From NCBI GenBank assembly GCA_023403845.1, contig JAEYDL010000030.1, forward strand, positions 1-64,000: a stretch of DNA of 64,000 bases, written 5' to 3'. The first letter of the stretch is position 1; the number at the start of each line of letters is the position of its first letter. The DNA is from Pseudomonadota bacterium (lineage in GTDB: Bacteria; Desulfobacterota; Desulfovibrionia; Desulfovibrionales; Desulfovibrionaceae). Positions 14,198 to 23,904 of the stretch are shown here, piece by piece. Position numbers and translations under genes: made by a program. Under the pieces are notes generated by a model, which saw only the letters and a program-made list of their open reading frames with translations, was not told where the DNA came from and ran no database searches.

Positions 14198-15526
14198 ATG
14201 TATTCACAATGTAATTACGGACCAGACTGGAAAGCCATCTATAAACGCAAACTCGTCAGTGGTCAGGAAGCAGTAAGCCATGTTCGATCCGGCGATCTCG
14301 TTCTGTCCGCAGGAGAAGGCGGAGAATCCGACTATCTGCTCAACCTGCTGGCTCAGCGCAAGGATGAATTGCAGGATGTCTCCATTCACTGCTGCAATTC
14401 ACGCAATGTCATCGACGTCAATAATCCGGAATGCTCCGGTCATTTTCTGTGCGATAACTGGTTCGTCGGACCGGTAAGCCGAACGGCCCTGCATGCCGGT
14501 CAGGCGACGTTCACGCCGTCCCACTTCAGCCAGTATGAGGAAAACATCAGCCGCAGCAAATGGGGACAGGCCGAAATCGGCATGCTTCAGGTTTCTCCGC
14601 CGGACAACCACGGCTTCATGAGCTTCGGCATCACCACAGCATACAGTCGGGGGATTCTCGAACGGGCCCAAAAAATTCTTGTTCAGGTCAACCCCAAAAT
14701 GCCGCGCGTGCTCGGCGACAACTTCATGCATGTCAGCGAAGCCGATTATATCGTCGAGGCTGAAAGCGAACTCTGGCAATTCCCGGATGTCCCTCCCACC
14801 GAAATTCAGAAAGCCATTGCGGCGCATATCGCCGAAAGAATCGAGGACGGCTCCACCTTGCAGCTTGGCATAGGCGGCATTCCCAATGCGGTCGGCGCGT
14901 TGCTCGCGCATAAAAAACATCTGGGAGTGCATACGGAAATGATCACCCAATGCATGCGAGAACTCGTGGAGTGCGGCGCAGTGGATAATTCCATGAAAAA
15001 AATCCATCGCGGAAAGCTCATCGGCACTTTCGCCGGAGGAAACGACGACCTGTACGGATGGATGGACAACAACCCCCTCGTGGAGTGTTACCCTGTCAAA
15101 TATGTCAATAATCCTGCTGTAATCGCGCAAAACGACAAGCTTGTTTCCATCAATGCCACGATTGAGGTCGATCTTACCGGGCAGGCCTGCTCCGAAAGTA
15201 TTGGCGCAAGACAGTACAGCGGCATAGGCGGACAAATGGACTACGTGCGCGGCGCTTACCTTTCCAAAGGCGGCAAGTCTTTTCTGGCCGTAAGCTCCAC
15301 AGCCGAAACCAGACAGGGGCGGGTATCCTGCATTGTTCCCATGCTCAAGCACGGCGCAGTGGTGAGCACGGCGCGTACCGATATAGACATGGTCGTTACC
15401 GAATACGGCGTGGCCGAACTGCGGGGCCGCAGCATCCGTGAACGCGTACGCAATCTTGTTGCCATAGCACATCCCGACTTTCGCGAGGGGCTTTTGGATT
15501 TTGCAAAAAAATCAAACTACATCTGA
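14198..15526 (+). CDS. Acetyl-CoA hydrolase/transferase-family CoA-transferase
   Basis: The start is ATG 14198, 5 nt after AAGGAG, giving 442 residues. The protein matches the 4-hydroxybutyrate/butyrate-type CoA-transferases: LQLGIGGIPNAVG, FAGGNDDLYGW, and the catalytic Glu333 in ACSESIGARQYSGIGGQ. VVTEYGVAELRG is the typical C-terminal motif. Such enzymes move CoA from acetyl-CoA or another thioester to a short carboxylate. It is first in a cluster with a crotonase and a TRAP carboxylate transporter behind a sigma-54 promoter, which fits activation of an imported acid. Whether the acid is 4-hydroxybutyrate, crotonate or another acid is unknown. Confidence 0.85.
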   Translation: MYSQCNYGPDWKAIYKRKLVSGQEAVSHVRSGDLVLSAGEGGESDYLLNLLAQRKDELQDVSIHCCNSRNVIDVNNPECSGHFLCDNWFVGPVSRTALHAGQATFTPSHFSQYEENISRSKWGQAEIGMLQVSPPDNHGFMSFGITTAYSRGILERAQKILVQVNPKMPRVLGDNFMHVSEADYIVEAESELWQFPDVPPTEIQKAIAAHIAERIEDGSTLQLGIGGIPNAVGALLAHKKHLGVHTEMITQCMRELVECGAVDNSMKKIHRGKLIGTFAGGNDDLYGWMDNNPLVECYPVKYVNNPAVIAQNDKLVSINATIEVDLTGQACSESIGARQYSGIGGQMDYVRGAYLSKGGKSFLAVSSTAETRQGRVSCIVPMLKHGAVVSTARTDIDMVVTEYGVAELRGRSIRERVRNLVAIAHPDFREGLLDFAKKSNYI

Positions 15527-15648
15527 AGCATTACAACCGAATTGATCCCAGGGGACGGCCAATCGGATCCTCACTCGAAACAACTAGGGTGACCGTCTGA
15601 GGACCGAGCCGCAATCGCATCACTCCCGCCACCCATAAGAGATACGCC

Positions 15649-16437
15649 ATGTTTGATTACAAGAATCTCCTCATTGAACAGATCGAAACTGGAATCGTCA
15701 AGGTAACGGTGAACAGACCCAGGGCACTGAACGCGCTGAATATCGAAACCATGCGGGAACTCGGCGACATGACGGAAAAAATCGGAGCGCGCAAAGACGT
15801 GCACGTCGTCATCATAACGGGCGCCGGAGACAAGTCTTTCGTAGCCGGCGCGGACATCGACATCATGTCCGATATGGGTCTCTGGGAAGGCCGTGAATGG
15901 GGTGTGCTCGGCGGCATGACGGGACAGCGGATCGAAGAGATGCCGCAGATGGTCATCGCTGCCGTCAACGGATACGCCCTGGGCGGAGGCGCCTGGCTGG
16001 CTACAAGCTGCAATCTCCGCATCGCTTCGGAAAAGGCCGTCTTCGGCGCGCCTGAAGTCAAGCTGGGGATCATGGCCGGGTTCGGCTGGACTCAGACTCT
16101 GCCCCGCATCATCGGCGTGGGCAATGCTCTGGACATGCTGACGACGGGCCGCTTCATCAAGGCGGACGAGGCGTTGCGCATGGGACTCGTCAACAGGGTC
16201 GTCCCACATGAACAGTTGATGGATGCAGCCCTTGAAATGGCCCGCATGATCTGTGCGAACGGCCCCATTGCAGTTCGTCTCACCAAAAGGGCGGTCTACG
16301 AAGGGTTGAGCATGCCTCTTGCTGCATCCAGAATTTACGAGCGGGAACTCCACGGCCTCTGCTTCACCACGCAGGATCAGAAGGAAGGCATGGCGGCGTT
16401 TCTGGAAAAGCGGACTCCGCATTTCGAAAACAAATAG
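15649..16437 (+). CDS. Crotonase-family protein lacking one catalytic glutamate
   Basis: The 262-residue protein has the enoyl-CoA hydratase/isomerase fold: NRPRALNALN, FVAGADIDIM (oxyanion loop) and GYALGGGAWLATSC, with Glu136 in FGAPEVKLGI. In classical hydratases two glutamates 20 residues apart act together (Glu144 and Glu164 in rat). Here the first position is Trp116 and only the second is kept. One-glutamate members include isomerases and other non-hydratase enzymes, so the reaction may be double-bond isomerisation or something else. It lies 122 bp after the CoA-transferase and should act on the CoA ester it makes. Confidence 0.8.
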   Translation: MFDYKNLLIEQIETGIVKVTVNRPRALNALNIETMRELGDMTEKIGARKDVHVVIITGAGDKSFVAGADIDIMSDMGLWEGREWGVLGGMTGQRIEEMPQMVIAAVNGYALGGGAWLATSCNLRIASEKAVFGAPEVKLGIMAGFGWTQTLPRIIGVGNALDMLTTGRFIKADEALRMGLVNRVVPHEQLMDAALEMARMICANGPIAVRLTKRAVYEGLSMPLAASRIYERELHGLCFTTQDQKEGMAAFLEKRTPHFENK

Positions 16438-16725
16438 GCAGAGGAATTACACTGTACCAAAATCATTCTGTATAAATATCCTTGAACAACATAATAATTT
16501 TTATTTATTTTATTACTTATAAATATAAACTGTTATTTTATATTTCTGTTTCTTTTTTCATCATATCATGGCCATATTCATTATAATGTTATCTGAAAGA
16601 GGATATAAGATGATTTAAACAATACATGCCTTATAGAACATACCCCATACATCTATAAAATACGATTCTGCATCTGGCAGCCTGTGGCAAAAAATCATAT
16701 TATGAATTTGACTCATGGAGGAATT

Positions 16726-17817
16726 ATGAGAGGAATCAGTAAAAAATTCATGGCGATTGTATTGGCTCTTGGTATGTCCTTTACGTTGCTGACCGCCTGC
16801 AACGATGAAAAGTCGACAGCCGGCACTGAATCGTCCCCCTCTGCCGCCCTTCCTAAAGGGGAAACCGTTACTTGGCGTCTGCAAAGCAACTATGCTCTGG
16901 ATTCCCTGGAAGGCGATATGGCGAAAAATCTGAAGAAAGCTCTGGAAAAGGCTACCAACGGACGCTTGCAGGTAGAACTGTACGAACCAGGAGCCTTGTG
17001 CCAGGCCTCCGACATCGTGACCTACCTGTCTCAAGGCGCTTTTGACTGCGCCGTCGTTTTCGGTTCCACATACGCAGGCGTGTTGCCTGAAGCCGATCTT
17101 GGCTGCGGCATTCCCTTTGCCTGGGAAAGTTCGTCCGAAATCTATGACGCCATGGAAAATTATGGTCTGTTGAAAGTCATTCAGGAGGCCTATAGTGAAC
17201 TGAACATCAAATATTATTGGAACGCACACGAACCCAACTACAATACACTGTGCAACTTCAAAGTTACCAGGCTCTCCGACTACTCCGGCAAAAAGATCCG
17301 CGCTCTCGGCGTGTGGGGAGACTATTACACCGCCATCGGCGCTTCTCCCGTTAATATTCCTGGAACCGAAGTCTATCAGGCCATGCAACTGGGAACCATT
17401 GACGGCGCTCATTACGGCTGGTCCTCTTTAAGCGACTCCAATAACATCCGTGAAGTGGCCAAGTACGCTATCAAGCCTTCTCTGAGTTATTGCCAGATGG
17501 CCACTATCGTGAATCAGAACAGCCTGAACAGTCTACCCGCCGATCTACGCGATCTGGTTGATGAAACCATCCGTCTGGCGAATATGGGCCTCATTGGTCA
17601 GGATCATGTGGCGGGCACGGAAAAAAGCGTCCGTGACGCTGTGCTCAAAGGTTACACCCAGATTGTGACGCTCCCCGACGATGTGACTGAAGAACTGCGC
17701 AAGATTGCCGTTACCAAGATATGGACGCAGTTGGCTGCAAAGAGCGAACGAATGGCCCGTGGTATTGAAATCATCAGGCAGCAAAACCGGGACTACGGTC
17801 GTAAGGTCGACTATTAA
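16726..17817 (+). CDS. TRAP transporter substrate-binding lipoprotein (DctP family)
   Basis: ATG 16726 follows GGAGGAATT. The 363-residue protein begins with a lipoprotein signal (MRGISKK, a hydrophobic stretch, then LLTAC), so it should be anchored by Cys rather than free in the periplasm. The body follows the DctP fold, with GAFDCAVVFGS, FAWESSSEI and GTEVYQAMQLGTIDGAHYG, a typical ligand-loop region containing the conserved Gln and Asp-Gly. DctP proteins capture carboxylates and deliver them to DctQM. The 288 bp before it are AT-rich and may hold a separate promoter. It belongs to the CoA-transferase cluster. Confidence 0.85.
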   Translation: MRGISKKFMAIVLALGMSFTLLTACNDEKSTAGTESSPSAALPKGETVTWRLQSNYALDSLEGDMAKNLKKALEKATNGRLQVELYEPGALCQASDIVTYLSQGAFDCAVVFGSTYAGVLPEADLGCGIPFAWESSSEIYDAMENYGLLKVIQEAYSELNIKYYWNAHEPNYNTLCNFKVTRLSDYSGKKIRALGVWGDYYTAIGASPVNIPGTEVYQAMQLGTIDGAHYGWSSLSDSNNIREVAKYAIKPSLSYCQMATIVNQNSLNSLPADLRDLVDETIRLANMGLIGQDHVAGTEKSVRDAVLKGYTQIVTLPDDVTEELRKIAVTKIWTQLAAKSERMARGIEIIRQQNRDYGRKVDY

Positions 17818-17929
17818 CTCCTCCGGCAGAATGCTGGCATGGTCTCGCCAGCCATGCCGGCAACTGTATTTTTCATAGTCAGAAACGGTTTTTCCTCAAG
17901 CCCATGACATGGAACCCCAAAGGAAACCA

Positions 17930-18532
17930 ATGAAAATACTACTGCGACTCTCAGGCATCATTGATGCCGTCAACCGAACGATCGGCACCATTTTCTCCTG
18001 GATTCTTTTACCGATGATCGTGTTGACGACATTTGAAGTATTCGCCCGCTATGCGCTCAACAGCCCTACCGTCTGGGCCTGGGAACTGATCATCCAGATA
18101 TGGGGATTTATGCTCATGGCCTGCGGCGGTTACTGCTACTGGAAAGGTGGATTCGTCAAGGTGGACGTATTTTATAACAAATTTCCCGTGAGGGGAAAAT
18201 ATCTCATCGGTATCGTCACGGCCATCATGGTTTTGATATGCATGGCGCTCGTCTTTAAATATGGCTGGAACATGTTCAGCATATCCTTCCAACGTAACGA
18301 AAGAATTTCATCCGTTTGGGGTTCCCCCATGTGGACCATGCGCTTCTGGGTTCCTCTGGGAGCCGGCCTGATGTTTATCCAAGGCGTCAGCGAACTCATC
18401 AAGAACACGGCTGCCCTCCTCGGCAGGGCTGATCTGAGGCCCGAAAGCGATGAAGTCGCTGAGACCATCGAACAAGTCAAGTCCACCGAAAGGCTCCCGG
18501 CTAATGAATCCGATCACGGCAATGCGCAGTAA
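17930..18532 (+). CDS. TRAP transporter small permease (DctQ family)
   Basis: The start at ATG 17930 is chosen because AAAGGAAACCA precedes it; an upstream GTG-like frame has no ribosome-binding site. The 200-residue protein has four hydrophobic segments, the usual DctQ layout. WAWELIIQIWGFMLMACGGYC is typical of the conserved second helix region. A charged tail of about 35 residues follows the last helix. It lies between dctP and dctM and pairs with the large permease in a sodium-dependent tripartite transporter. Confidence 0.85.
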   Translation: MKILLRLSGIIDAVNRTIGTIFSWILLPMIVLTTFEVFARYALNSPTVWAWELIIQIWGFMLMACGGYCYWKGGFVKVDVFYNKFPVRGKYLIGIVTAIMVLICMALVFKYGWNMFSISFQRNERISSVWGSPMWTMRFWVPLGAGLMFIQGVSELIKNTAALLGRADLRPESDEVAETIEQVKSTERLPANESDHGNAQ

Positions 18533-18546
18533 AGGAGAACGCCCTG

Positions 18547-19857
18547 ATGAGTCCTGAAATCACCATCCTGCTGATCGGCCTTGTATTCCTCATGGCCTTG
18601 GGAATTCCCATCTGTTTTACCCTGATGAGCGTGGCCTCCGCCATTTTGCTGTTCTTTTTCGGCCCCGCGCAAATGAACGTCCTCAACGCAGCCTTCGTCA
18701 CCCAGATGCAGTCGGAATCACTGCTCGCCATTCCCATGTTCGTGCTCATGGCCTCATTTCTTCAGACATCTGGGATAGGGAGTGATATTTATGAATTCTT
18801 TCATAAATGGATGGGCGGCATCAAAGGAGGTCTGGCGATGGCGACTGTGGCAACTACCGCCGTTATTGCTGCCATGAGCGGAGTGGCCGCCACCGCTACC
18901 ATCGCCATGGGGCTGATCGCCCTTCCCGAAATGCTCAAGCGCGGCTATGACGAATCTCTGGCCTGTGGCCCCGTGCTTGCCGGCGGCTGCCTCGGTCCCA
19001 TTATTCCACCTTCCACCATCATGATCATTATGGCTTCCTACACCGGCGTGTCCGCCGGCTGGCTGTTCATGGGCGGAGTGCTCCCCGGCATTCTTCTGGC
19101 CATCGCCTTCATCATCTACATCGGCATCCGTTGCGCTATTTCCCCAAAACTCGGACCGGCCATCCCCGCAGACGAACGCCCGACATGGGGTGAAAAATTT
19201 AAGGTATTCACCAAGATATTTATACCTATCGGCATCATCGTTCTTGTCCTTGGATGCATCTACCGGGGGATCGCCACCCCCACCGAAGCAGCGGGAGTAG
19301 GAGCCTTCGCCTCCATGATCTACTCCATCTGCTCCAGGAGGCTGTCCTTCAAAAATCTCAAGATGTCCTTGATTCAGACTATGACCGTTTCCGTCATGCT
19401 CATGTGGATTCTTATGGGAGGCGCGGCGTACAACTCCCTCGTCAACATTACCCGTTTCTCCGGCGTAGTAGCGACGGCCTTTCAGAGCGCCAATCTGGAT
19501 GGTACCGCCCTCATGCTCCTCATTGCGGGCCTGTTCTTCATTATGGGCATGTTCCTGGATACAACCCCCATTATCATGATCGCCGTGCCGATCTTGCTGC
19601 CCATCATCCGGGCTTCCTCGCTGGACGTCAGCGCGACCATTCTGATCCTCAGCATTACACTATGCCTCGGCATGATTACACCCCCTTTCGGCATCAACAT
19701 GTTTTACCTGCTTGGCGTAGCTCCGCCAAGCGTCAACCTGAAGGTCATGTACAGAGCCGCCATTCCCTATGTCATCATCATGGCCGTCGCCATCATCTTC
19801 ATGTGTTTCTTCCCCAATCTTCTGGTCTCCTTCCCCAATTCCATGATGGGGCGTTAA
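18547..19857 (+). CDS. TRAP transporter large permease (DctM family)
   Basis: The 436-residue integral membrane protein is full length for DctM. It has characteristic motifs: SESLLAIPMFVLMASFL, MSGVAATATIAMG, GGCLGPIIPPSTIMI (conserved PP-S) and ITPPFGINMFYL. AAAGGAGAACGCCCTG precedes ATG 18547, 15 bp after dctQ, so both are co-translated. It forms the ion-coupled channel for the substrate captured by the DctP lipoprotein. Compare the relic of a different DctM at 8614-8826. Confidence 0.95.
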   Translation: MSPEITILLIGLVFLMALGIPICFTLMSVASAILLFFFGPAQMNVLNAAFVTQMQSESLLAIPMFVLMASFLQTSGIGSDIYEFFHKWMGGIKGGLAMATVATTAVIAAMSGVAATATIAMGLIALPEMLKRGYDESLACGPVLAGGCLGPIIPPSTIMIIMASYTGVSAGWLFMGGVLPGILLAIAFIIYIGIRCAISPKLGPAIPADERPTWGEKFKVFTKIFIPIGIIVLVLGCIYRGIATPTEAAGVGAFASMIYSICSRRLSFKNLKMSLIQTMTVSVMLMWILMGGAAYNSLVNITRFSGVVATAFQSANLDGTALMLLIAGLFFIMGMFLDTTPIIMIAVPILLPIIRASSLDVSATILILSITLCLGMITPPFGINMFYLLGVAPPSVNLKVMYRAAIPYVIIMAVAIIFMCFFPNLLVSFPNSMMGR

Positions 19858-19896
19858 ACCAGAATTCATGGACCCGTCGGAAGATGTGTCAAACGG

Positions 19897-19921
19897 GCCT
19901 GTCTCCCGCAAGGAGGCAGGC
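19897..19921 (+). terminator. Stem-loop after dctM
   Basis: GCCTGTCTCC and GGAGGCAGGC form a 10-bp stem with one G-T wobble around a short loop. No T-run follows, so termination strength is uncertain. The rest of 19,858-20,166 shows no gene and no clear sigma-54 promoter. Confidence 0.35.
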
Positions 19922-20166
19922 TCTCCAGGCAAACTGGAATTCAGCATGATTCACAATTGCCGGATTTTCTTTTTCAACTTCAGCTTTTGGTAGAATGCCA
20001 TGCCAACCCTTTTGAACAAAAAGCATTTAATCCATAACAACGTATGGTCAAACGCAGCTCTGCATTACCTGATTGTACGAACCATATTTCCCACTCGGCT
20101 GGCATAAAGAATTAATGAACCCACTACAGATTTCCCGAAAATCTCAATATATCCGGGACAACTCAT

Positions 20167-22218
20167 ATGAAGGCACTCGACATCATGGAACAGGTTTTTC
20201 CCCTGCGTCTGGAGGAACTGCTGCGCGGAGCGGCCTCCAGCCCTGTTCCGTCCGGCAGCGACTGGCAACCCGTAGTGAATGCCTCCGGCAAGGTGGTCGG
20301 AGTTCTTTCCACGGAGCTTTTGCCCTTGCTCCAGAGGCACCCGGAAGAAAGTGCCGCCGTTCTGGAACGGACGTTTCTCTGCTTGAACGAGCATGACGAA
20401 ATTCCCTTTGACGGCGCACGCTACATCATCGTGCTGAACGCCGAAGGAGCTGCATGCGGGAAAATCTTCATGGATACGGCGCTGCGGCATGAACTCGGGC
20501 AGATGCGGTTCCGAAGACGGCTCTACCATGAGGTGCTCGACGCTCTGGAAAGCGGCATCACCGCCGTGGATGAAAAGGGCGTCATCACCTTCGCCAACCA
20601 GACGGCTTCCGTTCTGCTGGGTTATTCCCGTCCGGATGAACTTGAAGGACGTATTGTGGAAGACGCGATACCCGGCACCCGCATGCGTTTTGTTCTGGCT
20701 ACGCGCAAGCCTCTGCGCTGGGGCACGCTGCTGGTCGGGAACAGGACGCTGGTGGCCTGTTACGCGCCGATCATCCGCAATGGCCAGTTGCGCGGCGTGG
20801 CTTCATGCTTCCATGACATTTCGGTGTTCGACAAGATCCACGCCGAATTGAGACAGCTCAAGGACATTCTCAAGGAAATGAACGCCGTGATCGAATCCAC
20901 CTATGACGGCCTGTCCATAACCGACAGAAACGGCACCGTGCTGCGGATCAACAATGCCTATGAACGAATGACCGGCATCAAGGGGGCCGACATCGTCGGG
21001 CAAAACATGAGCGCTATGGTTGATGGGGGCGTGTATGATCAATCGGTTTCTTCCCTTGTGCTCAAGGCGAAAAAGGCCGTCACCATCAACCAGGTCATCA
21101 ACGGGAGAAGGTTTCTGGTCACGGGCAGTCCGGTGCTGGATGACGATGGGGAAATCCTGCGCATCGTGACGAACCTCCGCGATATTACGGAATTGACCAC
21201 GCTGCAGCACGAGCTGGAGGATTCACGTAAAAAAATGCGCCGATACCGCTCCCGCCTTGACGAACTGGAAAAGGGCCGGACTGGAAACGACAACCTCGTC
21301 TATTGCAGCAAGGCGATGGAACGAGTGGCCGAACTGGCTTCCGTAGTGGCCGCGGTGGACTCTACAGTGCTTATTACCGGCGAATCCGGCACGGGCAAGG
21401 ATCTCGTCGCGCGGCGCATTCACAGGCTGGGGGGAGGCAAACAGCGTCCTTTCATCAAGATAAACTGCGCGGCCCTTCCCGATAATCTGCTTGAATCGGA
21501 ACTGTTCGGCTATGAGGCCGGAGCCTTTACAGGCGCTGGCAGCAAAGGCAAACCAGGCATGTTCGAACTGGCGGACGGCGGGTCTCTGTTCATGGACGAA
21601 ATTGCGGAAATTCCCCTCTACCTGCAGGCCAAGCTCCTCCGGGCTCTTCAGGATCAGGAGATCATGCGCGTCGGAGGAACTTCCCCGAAAAAGGTGAAAG
21701 TCCGCATCATCGCCGCGACCAACAGAGATCTGGGCCAGCTGGTGGCGGAAAAAACATTCCGCGAGGATCTCTATTACCGTCTGATGGTCGTCCCCATCCA
21801 CATTCCTCCGCTGCGCGAGCGGGTGGAGGACATACCGGCGCTGATTTCCCATTTTCTGGAAAAGTACAACGACAAATTCGAATTTTCCAAGACCATCAGC
21901 GGCGAAACCATTGACCTCATGCTCAGACATTCCTGGCCCGGAAACGTCCGGGAACTGGAAAACGTCATCGAGCGCATGATGGTTCTGTGCAAGGAAAATG
22001 AACTCTCCATCCGGCATCTTCCGGAAAGTATCCGTTCCAATCGGTCCGCGCCTTCGGCATCCACGCTGAAGGCAGGAGTGGAACAGCTGGAGGCCCATAT
22101 GCTGGCAGAGGCCTTTCTAAAATACGGCTCATGGGGAAAAGCGGCGCTGGCGCTGGGAATCAATACGGCGACGGTCTACCGCAAGGCAGGCAAATACGGA
22201 CTGATAAAAAAATTCTGA
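20167..22218 (+). CDS. Sigma-54-dependent activator with two PAS domains
   Basis: The 683-residue regulator has an unassigned N-terminus (1-115), PAS domains at about 120-225 (LDALESGITAVDEKG) and 235-345 (IESTYDGLSITDRNG), and a short coiled linker. An AAA+ sigma-54 interaction domain follows, with Walker A GESGTGKD near 405, GAFTGA near 452 (the loop that contacts sigma-54) and GGSLFMDE near 475. The C-terminal Fis-type helix-turn-helix ends KYGLIKKF. It probably senses a small ligand through its PAS domains. The neighbouring cluster has a textbook sigma-54 promoter, so this protein most likely switches it on. It appears to have its own promoter. Confidence 0.92.
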   Translation: MKALDIMEQVFPLRLEELLRGAASSPVPSGSDWQPVVNASGKVVGVLSTELLPLLQRHPEESAAVLERTFLCLNEHDEIPFDGARYIIVLNAEGAACGKIFMDTALRHELGQMRFRRRLYHEVLDALESGITAVDEKGVITFANQTASVLLGYSRPDELEGRIVEDAIPGTRMRFVLATRKPLRWGTLLVGNRTLVACYAPIIRNGQLRGVASCFHDISVFDKIHAELRQLKDILKEMNAVIESTYDGLSITDRNGTVLRINNAYERMTGIKGADIVGQNMSAMVDGGVYDQSVSSLVLKAKKAVTINQVINGRRFLVTGSPVLDDDGEILRIVTNLRDITELTTLQHELEDSRKKMRRYRSRLDELEKGRTGNDNLVYCSKAMERVAELASVVAAVDSTVLITGESGTGKDLVARRIHRLGGGKQRPFIKINCAALPDNLLESELFGYEAGAFTGAGSKGKPGMFELADGGSLFMDEIAEIPLYLQAKLLRALQDQEIMRVGGTSPKKVKVRIIAATNRDLGQLVAEKTFREDLYYRLMVVPIHIPPLRERVEDIPALISHFLEKYNDKFEFSKTISGETIDLMLRHSWPGNVRELENVIERMMVLCKENELSIRHLPESIRSNRSAPSASTLKAGVEQLEAHMLAEAFLKYGSWGKAALALGINTATVYRKAGKYGLIKKF

Positions 22219-22397
22219 CGTCGTCATATGCGCGACAAGAAAAAGCGCGGCACACGCCGACGCGAAATGACCTGCCGGACGCGGAAGCACCCCCCCGGCA
22301 GCGCCCGTCCGGTTTTTGACGACCTTCCTTGAACGCGGAAGCCGGACGGAGCGCCAAGCCCCGCCCGACATGGATTCTCGCCGCAAGTCACGGCGAC

Positions 22398-23240
22398 TCA
22401 GGACGCGCTCTCTTCGCCCCAGGCGCGTCTGCTCCTGAACACCTTCTTCCGCGTGCCCGCCCAGGTGTCCCGGGTGAGCGCCGATTCTTCCATCGCATCA
22501 AGCATCTTTTTGTAGAGCGGGAAGGGGACGGTAAAGGTAAGCTCATCCGTCTTCAGAAACTTGCGTGCGGAAATGTCAAAACCGCCGAGAACAGCACGTT
22601 CCTCACCCCGCTGCTGGTAGACCAGAGGCCATGCGATAATGCTGCCGCACCCGGCGCTGAACGGAGACGCCACGGCATTGTAGTCGCCCGTAGCGTAAAA
22701 GACGAGCGAACACAGCCCGTTCAGCACTTCAGGCCTGACGAAAAAGGAGACTGCCAGTGGAGGTTCGTCTTCCGAAAACTGATCCAGCGGCTTGATGACG
22801 CAATATTTTTTCGGAGCCGGAGGCGGCGCAACATCATCCATGAAGGCGCGCATGGATTCCGGCGAAGGAAGATAATGCTCGCCTTCGAAAGGTGTTCCGG
22901 GGATGCCCGTGGAAACGTACAGAACATTGGTTTCAAGATAGGGGGCGTACATGCCAGAATAGTAGCCCCCGCCCATACAGCCGCATTCCTCATGGCTGAT
23001 CCAGGCCGCCTTCTTCTTTTTCCGGGCCAGCCAGATATTGCCGACCAGACATGAAAAATTATTGCCGAAGGCGTTTCCCCAGTTGATCTCCCCGGCGCTT
23101 TCCCGTTCCCTGGTGAAGATCTCGCCGGAGCGCGGACCGAATCCGTCAGGCTTCGTGTCGCTGTAATGCACGCCGAACGGCGCTTCCTCATGTCCCAGAA
23201 GTTCCAAAAGTCTTTGCGTCCGCTTCATGACGGCTTCCAT
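22398..23240 (-). CDS. DUF169 family protein
   Basis: ATG 23240 follows GGGAGGACGCCTT, giving 280 residues. EEAPFGVHYSD, NFSCLVGNIWLARKK, ECGCMGGGYYSGM and GCGSIIAWPLVYQ are features of DUF169 proteins, which carry conserved cysteines and often occur near redox or archaeal-type metabolism genes. The biochemical role is unknown. The MarR-type regulator gene immediately upstream overlaps it by 16 bp on the same strand, so the two form an operon. Confidence 0.75.
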   Translation of the reverse strand: MEAVMKRTQRLLELLGHEEAPFGVHYSDTKPDGFGPRSGEIFTRERESAGEINWGNAFGNNFSCLVGNIWLARKKKKAAWISHEECGCMGGGYYSGMYAPYLETNVLYVSTGIPGTPFEGEHYLPSPESMRAFMDDVAPPPAPKKYCVIKPLDQFSEDEPPLAVSFFVRPEVLNGLCSLVFYATGDYNAVASPFSAGCGSIIAWPLVYQQRGEERAVLGGFDISARKFLKTDELTFTVPFPLYKKMLDAMEESALTRDTWAGTRKKVFRSRRAWGEESAS

Positions 23241-23788
23241 AAGGCGTCCTCCCTTTTCCCCGTTGCTTGGGCCTTCTCCCGAACGCCGGAAAACGACTGG
23301 CAGGCGCCCTGTTGCAGGGTCCGCTTGACCGTTTCCAGCACCTTCAGACACACGATGCGATCCTGTTCCCCAACGTCTGCAAGAGCCTGTTCCAGAGCTT
23401 CGCGCGCGGCGGCCACGCCCCGTTCACGCAAGCTCCATGCCCTGTCCGTCGCATGGATAAGTCTGCGGCGGGCATTGGCCGCGTCGGGACGCCGGCCGAT
23501 CAGCCCTCTGGCCTCCATCTGGGAAAGCAGGCGGCTCATTCCGGACTTGTCCATGCAGGCAAGCCGGGTCAGTTCTTCCTGCGGCAGCTCGCCCCTTTCC
23601 CAGAGCATGGTCAGAATGCCCCACTGATCTCCGCTCAGGTCGATGCCCGCTTCCCGCATTTTCCTGCGCAACAGGCCGTTCATGAGCCTGTTGGCCGTGA
23701 TCGTCATGAACCCCAGAGACTCTTCGGGAACATAAGAAAGCTTGTTCATGGTCATCATGTAGAACGAACAGTTGACAAGGTCAACCAT
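23225..23788 (-). CDS. MarR-family transcriptional regulator
   Basis: The 187-residue protein has the winged-helix MarR layout. LSGDQWGILTMLWERGELPQ leads into the recognition helix region LACMDKSGMSRLLSQMEARG, followed by the wing (RRPDAANARRRLIHATDR) and C-terminal dimer helices. GAGGCAAGACA precedes ATG 23788. A GTTGAC-N3-GTCAAC palindrome covers codons 2-6 (23,771-23,785) and might act as an autoregulatory operator, but it could be chance. It probably controls itself and the overlapping DUF169 gene. Confidence 0.85.
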   Translation of the reverse strand: MVDLVNCSFYMMTMNKLSYVPEESLGFMTITANRLMNGLLRRKMREAGIDLSGDQWGILTMLWERGELPQEELTRLACMDKSGMSRLLSQMEARGLIGRRPDAANARRRLIHATDRAWSLRERGVAAAREALEQALADVGEQDRIVCLKVLETVKRTLQQGACQSFSGVREKAQATGKREDALWKPS

Positions 23789-23904
23789 TGTCTTGCCTCA
23801 CCCACGCAAGCCTCTTCTCCAGACGGCCTGCCTGCAGAAAACAAAAATCCCCGCAGCGGACGGGTCACGACGCGGGGAAAACGGAAACAACGGATACGAA
23901 TGCG

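Noticed and set aside
16668..16690. Second sigma-54 promoter before dctP (TGGCAGCCTGTGGCA)
   Set aside because: The GG and GC doublets are 9 rather than 10 bases apart, which normally abolishes sigma-54 recognition.
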